Shown here: positions 7,443-13,411 of the stretch, piece after piece
How the letters are laid out: every line of letters begins with the position of its first letter
Position numbering within the stretch: the first letter of the stretch is position 1
DNA from: Dehalococcoidia bacterium
Lineage (GTDB): Bacteria > Chloroflexota > Dehalococcoidia > Dehalococcoidales > UBA1222
Length of the DNA stretch: 13,843 nt
Reading direction: 5' to 3'
NCBI GenBank assembly: GCA_009783135.1
Contig: WRHS01000035.1
Coordinates: 1 to 13,843, forward strand
Program-made: the position numbers and the translations under genes
Notes under the pieces: generated by a model
What the model saw: the letters and a program-made list of their open reading frames with translations, nothing else
Database searches by the model: none
Told to the model about the DNA's origin: nothing

Positions 7443-9003
7443 TTTGGTTGTTTATCCTATTCAATACTTGTCTTATATTTTGCCCCAGCGGCAGTGAGGT
7501 GTCAATTAGCAAATGCTCATTTTGCGGAGTATGCCTTACCTGCTCAAACCACTCAAGCTGTTTTTGGTATATTTCCCAGCGTCCGTCGGATGCTGTTTGC
7601 TGCGACAACCTCTGCAGCAGGCGCTCTTTTGTCAACTGTGCATCAAGGCGGCACTCGAGCAGCAATATGTCGGCGCCTTTTTGCCGTGACATCTCGCAGG
7701 CTGCCTCTCTCTCAGACTGTTTGAGGAAAGCGGCATCCAGTACAACAGAGTAATTGCTTTCAAGCGCCTCTGCGGCTTGCGCCATGATGGCAGCGTAGGT
7801 TTTGTGGTGAAAGTCGGCTGAGTACAGACCGCAGCCATCCTCGTCATAGCGATGCTCCATCTCAGGAATACCGGCAAGGCGCTTGCGCGTAACGTCGGAT
7901 GATATATGCACGGCAGCACAGTGTCCGGCAAGCGCGGCGGCGATGGTGCTTTTACCGCTGCCGCAAAGCCCCGTCATCACGACCAGCAGGGGACGGCAAC
8001 GTGTGTAGCTATATGCTAAATCGAAATAACTTTGTGCTGCCTCCAAGGAACGCTGCTTGTCCTCTGCGCCCACAAGAGGGTCATCTTGCTTGAAGCAGGC
8101 AACCTTTGCGCGTACGTAGGCGCGGTAGCACTTGTAAAAATTGAGCAGCGCAGGAATGTTGCTGTCTTTGCTGTATGTGACGTATTGCCCCAGGAAGTAT
8201 CGGCTGAGATCGGCATATCCGCTATGCTCTAAATCCATGGCCAGAAATGCCACCTCGGATGCCACGTCGCAGTAGCGGAAGCGCGCATTAAACTCAATGC
8301 AGTCAAAGATGCAGATGTCGTCGCAAAAGCAGATGTGCTGCGCGTGCAGGTCGCCGTGGCAGTCACGTATGCGTTGCTCTGACATGCGGGTGTGCAACAG
8401 CGCCGCGTTATCACGCAGGAAATTGCGCGTGTAATCCCGAATACGCTCAAATTGCCACTGCGGTAAAACCATTCCGAAGTATTTTTCAGTCTGAGAGAAG
8501 TTTTCCTCGGTATTTTGCATTATGACGGCACTGCTACCGTAGGATGTGATGCCGTTGTCCGTCTGAGCACGTGAGTGAAAGCGCGCAAGCTTCGCCGCTA
8601 AGGCATCCAGCATTGCGCAGCTTACGGAGTTTTGTTTTAGCAGGTGATCAAGCAGTTGCTCATCCGGCAGGCGTTTCATCTTGACGGCATACTCCACCAC
8701 CTCGCCTGCGCCGTTGAAAGCATAACGCGCGCCGTCAAAAGTGATGTGTTCCACTCCAAGGTAGACGTCAGGGCAAAGGCGCCGGTTGAGTATGATCTCC
8801 CGCTCGCAGAAGTAACGCCGCTTCTCAAGTGTTGTATAGTCAAGGTATCCCAGATTGACGGGCTTTTTGATTTTGTAAGCGTACTCTCCGCTGAGGAAAA
8901 CGCAAGACATTTGCGTTTGAACTAATACTATGTTACCGGTGGCTTCCGGATAAACCTGCGGATGCGAAAGCGCTGATATCAGGCTTGGCAGGTCTGTTTC
9001 CAA
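7432..9003 (-). CDS. APH-like kinase fused to a P-loop ATPase/kinase domain
   Basis: A 523-residue two-domain protein of the type usually labelled bifunctional aminoglycoside phosphotransferase/ATP-binding protein. Residues about 30-300 look like an APH/choline-kinase fold: YAYKIKKPV (41-49) with the likely ATP-binding lysine, the catalytic-loop CHGDLHAQH (215-223) with Asp218, and FDCIEFN (233-239) in place of the usual DxD-like metal site. Residues about 338-523 hold a P-loop kinase with VVMTGLCGSGKSTIAAAL (341-358), akin to gluconokinase or zeta-toxin-like kinases. I use the TTG at 9003 because GGAGG sits six bases upstream and the ATG candidates are far inside the APH domain. It starts two bases after the upstream stop and overlaps ahcY by 11. 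The substrate is unknown and the label does not imply antibiotic resistance. Confidence 0.85.
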   Translation of the reverse strand: METDLPSLISALSHPQVYPEATGNIVLVQTQMSCVFLSGEYAYKIKKPVNLGYLDYTTLEKRRYFCEREIILNRRLCPDVYLGVEHITFDGARYAFNGAGEVVEYAVKMKRLPDEQLLDHLLKQNSVSCAMLDALAAKLARFHSRAQTDNGITSYGSSAVIMQNTEENFSQTEKYFGMVLPQWQFERIRDYTRNFLRDNAALLHTRMSEQRIRDCHGDLHAQHICFCDDICIFDCIEFNARFRYCDVASEVAFLAMDLEHSGYADLSRYFLGQYVTYSKDSNIPALLNFYKCYRAYVRAKVACFKQDDPLVGAEDKQRSLEAAQSYFDLAYSYTRCRPLLVVMTGLCGSGKSTIAAALAGHCAAVHISSDVTRKRLAGIPEMEHRYDEDGCGLYSADFHHKTYAAIMAQAAEALESNYSVVLDAAFLKQSEREAACEMSRQKGADILLLECRLDAQLTKERLLQRLSQQTASDGRWEIYQKQLEWFEQVRHTPQNEHLLIDTSLPLGQNIRQVLNRINNQNEH

Positions 9004-9005
9004 GA

Positions 9006-9644
9006 TTAGCCTCCGCTGTAATAACTCATCATAGCCTGCGCACCAGCATCAATACTGCCCAACATGGCATCTATGTCAGCCTTGCTGCGCAAAGGTGAAC
9101 TGTCGGTGATGGTGCCTTTGGTAAGATGCGTCAACTCAACCACAGGCCATTTTACTTTTTTCCAGTCAATGCAGGGATGCCCGCAGATTTCACTGCAGCG
9201 TGCCAGCATCATGCAGCTTGTATGAGTCAGATGCTTGTGTTTTTCCAAGTCGTAGCTGAACTGCTCGTCAAAGTGCAGGAAATCCTGAATGGATTCTTCA
9301 GGATTGCCATTAAACACATGGAAAATGCGGGTGGCGGTTACCTCTTTGGGTAGCATAGCCACGAAGTTCTGCGGCGGGTTTTGTTTCGCCACGATATAGA
9401 GTTGGCTTAGCATTATCAGTGAAAAGAGCAAACTGAGACGGGCTGCGGTTTGCTGGTTGCCATCGCCCCAGAGTTGTTTTATGGCAGGACTGGCTGTAAC
9501 CAGTGTTTCAGCAGCAACGCTTCCTCCCATAGCCAGTGCTCTGAGAAAACGCTGGTCATCATCGTCGGATGTGATGTTTTCAATATTAGCCAAGGCATCT
9601 TGCCATACGTTTTCAAAAATTTCCTCATTGTCTGCAGTTGTCAT
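9006..9644 (-). CDS. Protein of unknown function with a His/Cys cluster
   Basis: I do not recognise this 212-residue protein. The N-terminus is acidic and probably helical (residues 6-35, with four consecutive Asp at 27-30). Residues 67-87 form a long hydrophobic stretch that could be a buried or membrane helix. Residues 136-158 hold three histidines (136, 138, 141), Cys144, Cys150, Cys154, His156 and Cys158, a dense set that could bind a metal or Fe-S cluster. I start at ATG 9644 because AAGGAG lies at 9653-9658 with good spacing; the frame stays open upstream to 9734 without a better site. It lies between a core methionine synthase and the kinase, 2 bases before the latter. A role in the methyl cycle is inference from position only. 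Confidence 0.75.
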   Translation of the reverse strand: MTTADNEEIFENVWQDALANIENITSDDDDQRFLRALAMGGSVAAETLVTASPAIKQLWGDGNQQTAARLSLLFSLIMLSQLYIVAKQNPPQNFVAMLPKEVTATRIFHVFNGNPEESIQDFLHFDEQFSYDLEKHKHLTHTSCMMLARCSEICGHPCIDWKKVKWPVVELTHLTKGTITDSSPLRSKADIDAMLGSIDAGAQAMMSYYSGG

Positions 9645-9686
9645 AACAGTTTCTCCTTGTATTATCAGGCTGAGTGGATTTGGTAC

Positions 9687-9692
9687 AGTATA
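9687..9692 (-). promoter_or_regulatory. Possible -10 element (TATACT) ahead of the long operon
   Basis: TATACT on the minus strand lies 43 bases before the ATG at 9644, in the 259-base gap after the methionine synthase gene. No convincing -35 hexamer sits 16-18 bases upstream, so this is a weak call. The rest of 9,735-9,903 shows no gene, and I see no SAM riboswitch core in it. Confidence 0.25.
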
Positions 9693-9903
9693 GCTCAATT
9701 CCTCGGATATTGCATTTTGGGGCATAACGGGCAACTTGCGTAAAGGAGATGCTGGAATGAGCAGTTGGCTGCAGTAACATTTGCTGATGTGATAAGTGCA
9801 ACCAAATAGCCGGCATTACAGATGATGCGCCAAAGCTTTTAATCTATTGCCTGTGGGCGCAATGCGGCAGGGTTATCGCAATTGTATGTATTTAATCCTG
9901 CCT

Positions 9904-10926
9904 TTAATCGCGACCGCGCATGCGGTTGGAAAGACCAAACAGCAACTCGAGTGCTTTTTCGGCACCTTCTTCTGAAAGCCCTGCCAGTCCGCAACTTGGG
10001 GTTAGCAAAGCCTGTTCTTTCAGGCGACTGAAGCTTATGCCTTGGCGCGTGAATGGAGCCATGGCCTCCTCCAGCCTATCTTTAATACTGGCGACGGTTT
10101 CTTTCTGCAGTGCTTCTTCTGTATTGGGTACTATACCCCAAGCTATGGCTCCGCCGCGCAGCAGCAGTGACTTGGTTTCTTCAGGGTAAAGAGCCAGAGA
10201 GGCGGCGAAATTATAAGTATCAAAGCTGACAATGTGCATATCTGTGCCAAGTAGCACTGACCAGTCGGTATTGCCGCAGCAATGTATTCCACGCAATCCT
10301 GAAATGCCTCCCAGCACTTCCTGAATTAACTCAGAGACCTTTTCTTTTGAAATAGTGAAGTAAGCCGAACCATATGATGCCATCACCGGCTCATCCACAA
10401 AAATAATAGTGTTTTTGCCAAGGCGGCGCAGTTCGTTTTCCTCCCAAGTGGCCTTTAAGCGTAACAGCCTGGCTCCCGCATCAAGCAATATTTCATCATG
10501 CAGTATGCTTTGTTCAGTCTCATCTTTTAGCATGATTGCGAAAGACAGCGGTCCCGGGACCTGCCCTTTGGTCGCTACGGCGTTTAAATGCGGCGTGTTA
10601 AGAAATTCATGTAGGCCTGCCGCATAGTCCGGACTTACTGCGAATGCCTGAAAATTATTTTCCAAGTAGGTGGTGTATAGCTTTTCCAGCGCGGCATCAA
10701 AGGACAGGTCGTGTTTTATGCAGGCGCGCCATTCGTGTGTTGTTATGCCGGGGAACCCCTCGGTAAACTGCACAGTCATATCCTCTGCTAAAGCGCGCTT
10801 TGGCAACTGTGGCCATGCGGGGATTTCGCTCAGGTATCGCGCAACCAGCTTGCAGGCTGCCTGCGGGTTTTTGTGAGGCAGACTGCCAATCATTGTGGGG
10901 GCTAAATTGAAACGTGTATCAATCAT
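9904..10926 (-). CDS. Core (catalytic-domain-only) cobalamin-independent-type methionine synthase
   Basis: A 340-residue homologue of the C-terminal catalytic domain of MetE, without the N-terminal half of the usual 750-residue enzyme. It should methylate homocysteine to methionine at a zinc site. Visible: TMIGSLPHKN near the start, the family FVDEP (176-180), the zinc ligands His215 and Cys217 in IHCCGN, and Cys312 in LTPSCGL. The fourth ligand, Glu in MetE, seems to be Asp236 in SFDTYN. Such short enzymes (called MesA-MesD in recent work, as I recall) do not use polyglutamylated methyl-folate, and those of anaerobes are thought to take methyl groups from corrinoid proteins; which donor applies here is not visible. 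Start ATG 10926 has only a weak ribosome binding site. The next gene lies 259 bases downstream. Confidence 0.85.
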   Translation of the reverse strand: MIDTRFNLAPTMIGSLPHKNPQAACKLVARYLSEIPAWPQLPKRALAEDMTVQFTEGFPGITTHEWRACIKHDLSFDAALEKLYTTYLENNFQAFAVSPDYAAGLHEFLNTPHLNAVATKGQVPGPLSFAIMLKDETEQSILHDEILLDAGARLLRLKATWEENELRRLGKNTIIFVDEPVMASYGSAYFTISKEKVSELIQEVLGGISGLRGIHCCGNTDWSVLLGTDMHIVSFDTYNFAASLALYPEETKSLLLRGGAIAWGIVPNTEEALQKETVASIKDRLEEAMAPFTRQGISFSRLKEQALLTPSCGLAGLSEEGAEKALELLFGLSNRMRGRD

Positions 10927-11065
10927 AGTGCTTCATTAAAGCATAAAATGGCTAATATGTCATACAACAATACTATCAATGAACGGATGATGTCTGTGAA
11001 CCAGTGTAGAATTAAGTCAAGAAAAATCAAAATGTTTTTATGAATAGCGACTTATAAGCCGTAAC
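10927..11065. other. AT-rich junction between two unlike regions
   Basis: This 139-base gap separates the left and right parts of the window. On the minus strand a possible promoter for the methionine synthase is TTGATA, 16 bases, TATTAG (about 10,951-10,978), but it is weak. There is no clear terminator for the transporter gene that ends at 11066, no tRNA and no inverted repeat beyond the short palindrome CTTATAAG at 11,051-11,058. No integrase, transposase or target duplication is visible. Confidence 0.5.
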
Positions 11066-11674
11066 CTATTTCTTCTTCCCAATCACCGGATACACCATTT
11101 TCCCGAACGCCGTGTTCACGATCTGCGCCGCGCCCAGATACAGCGCGATCAGCCCGGCGGCCAGCAGCGCGTAGGCAGGCACCACTGAAAAGCCCGCGGG
11201 CAGCACCTTGAGATCAACAAGCACGATGAACGGCAGCGCGACATCGAGGGTGAGTACGATCAGGGACAGCAGGCTGACGGGCTTGAAGAACGCGGGCGTC
11301 CAGAGGAGGACAGCCAGGGCCAGCGGGATCCACGCGAAGCCGTCGATGCGGGTATCGGCGGGCGTACCTGCGGTCATGGCGCTGTATTTGACGAACATCT
11401 CCAGGCCCCCCACGAGCATGAAGAACGCGCTGAAGAACAGGAAGGTGTTCCCGCCCACGTGGTTGCCGCCCTTGAGGTCGAGCAGCGCGACGACGATCTG
11501 TACGGCAAAGCCGCCCAGCAGCCAGCAGCCCACCAGCGGCATGGCCGATTTTTCGACAAAGCCATTGAGCAGCGCGAAGAAGCTGAAGCACGCCACCGCA
11601 AGCGCGACGAGCCCCGCCGGGGTCGGGTTTGCCCACTCTTTTGTCTGGACCTTGATTTCCTTCGGGTTTTCCAT
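11066..11674 (-). CDS. GPR1/FUN34/YaaH family transporter (acetate/succinate type)
   Basis: A 202-residue inner-membrane protein of the family that includes E. coli SatP, which carries acetate and succinate with protons. The N-terminal signature NPTPAGL (16-22) begins the first helix. Six hydrophobic segments lie at about 21-39, 48-67, 76-95, 113-130, 133-153 and 164-185, as expected. GGNTFLFFSAFFMLVGGLEM (74-93) matches the conserved helix 3 region of the family. The ATG at 11674 has AAGGAGG at about 11,683-11,689, a very good ribosome binding site. The gene is strongly G+C-rich, unlike the methionine synthase beyond it. No clear promoter is seen between it and the terminator at 11,719-11,757, so it may depend on read-through. 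Whether acetate is the true substrate is not readable. Confidence 0.9.
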   Translation of the reverse strand: MENPKEIKVQTKEWANPTPAGLVALAVACFSFFALLNGFVEKSAMPLVGCWLLGGFAVQIVVALLDLKGGNHVGGNTFLFFSAFFMLVGGLEMFVKYSAMTAGTPADTRIDGFAWIPLALAVLLWTPAFFKPVSLLSLIVLTLDVALPFIVLVDLKVLPAGFSVVPAYALLAAGLIALYLGAAQIVNTAFGKMVYPVIGKKK

Positions 11675-11718
11675 GATATTGCCTCCTTAAAATAGTTGCG
11701 CCGGCAAAACACTGCGCT

Positions 11719-11757
11719 AAAAGAAAATAACCGCCGCAATCCGTAGATTGCGGCGGT
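11719..11757 (-). terminator. Rho-independent terminator after the 33-codon gene
   Basis: Arms 11,730-11,740 and 11,747-11,757 are perfect complements over 11 bases (ACCGCCGCAAT with ATTGCGGCGGT) around a six-base loop. Read on the minus strand, the hairpin is followed by a T-rich run (TATTTTCTTTT), while the plus-strand side has none, so it acts on right-to-left transcripts. It lies 22 bases past the stop of the small gene and about 45 bases before the transporter start. Confidence 0.85.
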
Positions 11758-11778
11758 CAGGAACAGTTCCCTGTACCC

Positions 11779-11880
11779 CTACGCTTCACGCAACTCCGGT
11801 TTGCCAAACAAATCGAGGATCAGGGCAACGATAAATGCCCTAATCTCGATAATAAAGTTGGCAAACAGGCGGCTGAGCAT
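11779..11880 (-). CDS. 33-residue small hydrophobic protein (unannotated size class)
   Basis: An ATG at 11880 opens a 33-codon frame ending TAG at 11779. GGAGA at 11,886-11,890 gives a well-spaced ribosome binding site, a near-consensus promoter lies about 40-70 bases upstream and a strong terminator lies just downstream. The peptide starts MLSRLF, has a hydrophobic middle (about residues 5-25, rich in Ile, Leu, Phe and Ala) interrupted by Glu12, Arg14 and Asp23, and ends GKPELREA. It could be a membrane-associated amphipathic helix, a small membrane protein, a leader peptide or a toxin-like peptide. I recognise no family. Base composition is less G+C-rich than the flanking genes. The transcript could also act as RNA. 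Confidence 0.7.
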   Translation of the reverse strand: MLSRLFANFIIEIRAFIVALILDLFGKPELREA

Positions 11881-11920
11881 GTGGTTCTCCAAGCCTTCGA
11901 ATTTCACCAATATTCCCAGA

Positions 11921-11949
11921 AGTATAACACGCTCCTCTGGGCTTGTCAA
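11921..11949 (-). promoter_or_regulatory. Near-consensus housekeeping sigma promoter for the 33-codon gene
   Basis: On the minus strand a perfect TTGACA (11,944-11,949) is followed by 17 bases and TATACT (11,921-11,926), one mismatch from TATAAT. Transcription would begin near 11,914, leaving a leader of about 34 bases before the ATG at 11880. The -35 lies in the imperfect palindrome GCTTGtCAAGC (11,941-11,951, plus strand), which could be an operator. The promoter begins 10 bases past the stop of the araC-type gene. Confidence 0.8.
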
Positions 11950-11958
11950 GCGCTTTTT

Positions 11959-12867
11959 TCAGGCGTGAAGCATTTTCTCGCGTATCGGCCGCATCTCGAT
12001 ATACCCCCGCCAGCCCTCGGGCGAAAGCTGCATGCGCGGGGCGAGCTCGGGCGCGTACTCGTAGCCGTAGGCCTCTGGGTTGAATTTCCCGCAGGCCTCC
12101 CACAGCGCGCCGATGGCCGTCTCGAAGTCCTCGTCCTTGAAGGGCTCGCCCTGGAACACCAGCATCTTGCAGGCGGGTAAATCAATAAAGTCGAAGCCCT
12201 CCGGAACTTCGCCGGCGTAGTCTGCTGGGACCTCGACGCCCTGTGCGTAGAGGCCGGTGCCCGCGGGGCGCATGTTGTCCGGGAGCCACAGGCCTACCGG
12301 CTCGTAAAGGGCCTCTTTGATGACGCTCATCACGTTCCAGGGAATTGCGTCCTCGCAGCCGAACTCGCCGCAGTATTCGTAGTAGTCCTCGGCGCACTTG
12401 CTCCGGCAGAGCAAGAGTTTACGCGCGGGGCGTTCGACGATTTGCGTGAAAATAATTGCTGTGTTGCTCATGGTTGATTCCTCCGTCAAATTTTTTTGGC
12501 GGTCGAGATAGTAACGGGGCACCAGCCAGCCGTCGGGTTTGGGGACGCTCGCGTACTTCTTCGGCGTGATCCCGAAGGCGTTCGAAAACGCGCGGGTAAA
12601 ACCCTCGTGGCTGCCGAACACGAAGTCCAGCGCGACGTCGAGCACCCTGGCGTCCGTGCTGCGCAGCGCGTGCGCGGACTGGGTCAGGCGCTCGCGGCGG
12701 ATGTATTCGAAGGGCGCCAGGCCTGTCTCGCCCTTGAATACCCGCGCCGCGTGGAAGGGGGAATACCCCGCCGCGTCCGCGACGTCCCGCGCGGTGATCG
12801 GTTCGCGCAGGTGCGCCTTAATAAATGCCATCATGCGCTCTGTTGCCTCTCGGCTTTCGCTGCCCAT
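11959..12867 (-). CDS. AraC-family regulator with GyrI-like effector-binding domain
   Basis: A 302-residue regulator. Residues about 8-107 are an AraC-type double helix-turn-helix: ITARDVADAAGYSPFHAARVFK (first HTH) and the signature ending GFTRAFSNAFGITPKKY (89-105). Residues about 134-300 match the GyrI-like (AraC effector-binding) fold that binds small hydrophobic or cationic ligands: IVERPARKLLLCR at its start, GLYAQGVEV, CKMLVFQGEPF and GYIEMRPIRE at its end. The ATG at 12867 has AGGAGG at 12,878-12,883. Met133, at the junction of the domains, has its own GGAGG eight bases upstream, so a shorter product is possible. The gene is very G+C-rich. It lies 55 bases after the GyrI-like gene; regulation of the transporter downstream is a guess from position. 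Confidence 0.88.
   Translation of the reverse strand: MGSESREATERMMAFIKAHLREPITARDVADAAGYSPFHAARVFKGETGLAPFEYIRRERLTQSAHALRSTDARVLDVALDFVFGSHEGFTRAFSNAFGITPKKYASVPKPDGWLVPRYYLDRQKNLTEESTMSNTAIIFTQIVERPARKLLLCRSKCAEDYYEYCGEFGCEDAIPWNVMSVIKEALYEPVGLWLPDNMRPAGTGLYAQGVEVPADYAGEVPEGFDFIDLPACKMLVFQGEPFKDEDFETAIGALWEACGKFNPEAYGYEYAPELAPRMQLSPEGWRGYIEMRPIREKMLHA
12469..12484 (-). promoter_or_regulatory. Internal ribosome binding site and start codon (Met133 of the araC-type gene)
   Basis: GGAGG (12,480-12,484), eight bases, then ATG (12,469-12,471), in frame with the AraC gene and exactly at the start of its effector-binding domain. Translation from here would give a 170-residue free-standing GyrI-like protein, similar in size to the separate one at 12,923-13,411. 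Whether it is used is unknown. Confidence 0.5.
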
Positions 12868-12889
12868 GCTTATCTCGCCTCCTGTGGAT

Positions 12890-12895
12890 ATTATA
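12890..12895 (-). promoter_or_regulatory. Possible -10 element (TATAAT) ahead of the araC-type gene
   Basis: A perfect TATAAT on the minus strand in the 55-base gap upstream of the ATG at 12867. No good -35 hexamer is present at 16-18 bases, and a start about seven bases downstream would place the ribosome binding site at the very 5' end of the message. Both points lower confidence. Confidence 0.35.
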
Positions 12896-12922
12896 GGAGG
12901 AAACTGAAAAGAAATCTTGACT

Positions 12923-13411
12923 TCACGTGCTCTTTATCACGGGAATCCACGCCTCTTCGTAGTATTTTCCGCCATCCGTGCAGCCGTAGATCTCTATGTC
13001 CGGGCCGGGCGCCCTGACATAGCCAGATTTCGGCAGCCATCGCTTGTATGCCCGGTGGAACAGCCCGCTTATCTGCCTGCCCGGGTGCTTGGCCGGCCTG
13101 CCATGAAAGATGGCCCAGGTTGATTCCGGGATTTGCACGGTTTTGTAGCCATCCGTCCGGCTCTCCTCGCGCACAAACGCGAAAATCAGGTAGTCGCCCA
13201 AGACCTCAAAATTGCCCATGGCGTTTATGACGCCCATACCGGGCAATTCCACGTCCGGCTCCCCGGGAACTCCGGCGTCGAAATACAGTTTTTGATACCG
13301 CCCCGACTGGTAGACCTGCGTCCAGAAATCTCGGGGAGCCAATTCATTCCCAAGTGGCTTTTCAAGCCCGAAAACCGAGAAAGCCTCCTTTTCCTCGATG
13401 CGGAAATTCAT
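12923..13411 (-). CDS. Free-standing GyrI-like effector-binding domain protein
   Basis: A 162-residue single-domain protein of the GyrI-like/integron-associated (Cass2-type) effector-binding fold, with no DNA-binding part. Family-like features are DFWTQVYQSGRY (28-39) near the N-terminus, TWAIFHGRP (98-106), LFHRAYKRWLPKSGY (117-131), PDIEIYG with Glu140 (137-143), and EAWIPVIK (153-160) at the end; the Glu is the usual ligand-contact residue. I start at ATG 13411 because AGAGGGGC lies just upstream and this is where homology begins; the frame is open further but overlaps the regulator. The start overlaps the regulator stop as ATGA, so they are translationally coupled. It probably binds a small ligand for that regulator or sequesters a compound; both ideas are inference. 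Confidence 0.85.
   Translation of the reverse strand: MNFRIEEKEAFSVFGLEKPLGNELAPRDFWTQVYQSGRYQKLYFDAGVPGEPDVELPGMGVINAMGNFEVLGDYLIFAFVREESRTDGYKTVQIPESTWAIFHGRPAKHPGRQISGLFHRAYKRWLPKSGYVRAPGPDIEIYGCTDGGKYYEEAWIPVIKST

Noticed and set aside
9735..9780. AAAGGAG followed by ATG on the plus strand in the gap
   Set aside because: The frame that follows is only six codons long (five or fewer in the alternatives), with no other sign of a gene.
9645..9903. Possible SAM riboswitch ahead of the methyl-cycle operon
   Set aside because: I looked for the conserved SAM-I core and other SAM-type elements on the minus strand here and upstream of 10926 and found none; only a loose GGCAGG/CCTGCC pairing with a 27-base loop.
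12496..13017. 173-codon plus-strand open frame across the araC-type and GyrI-like genes
   Set aside because: In G+C-rich DNA stop codons are rare on the antisense strand; the minus-strand genes have domains and ribosome binding sites and this does not.
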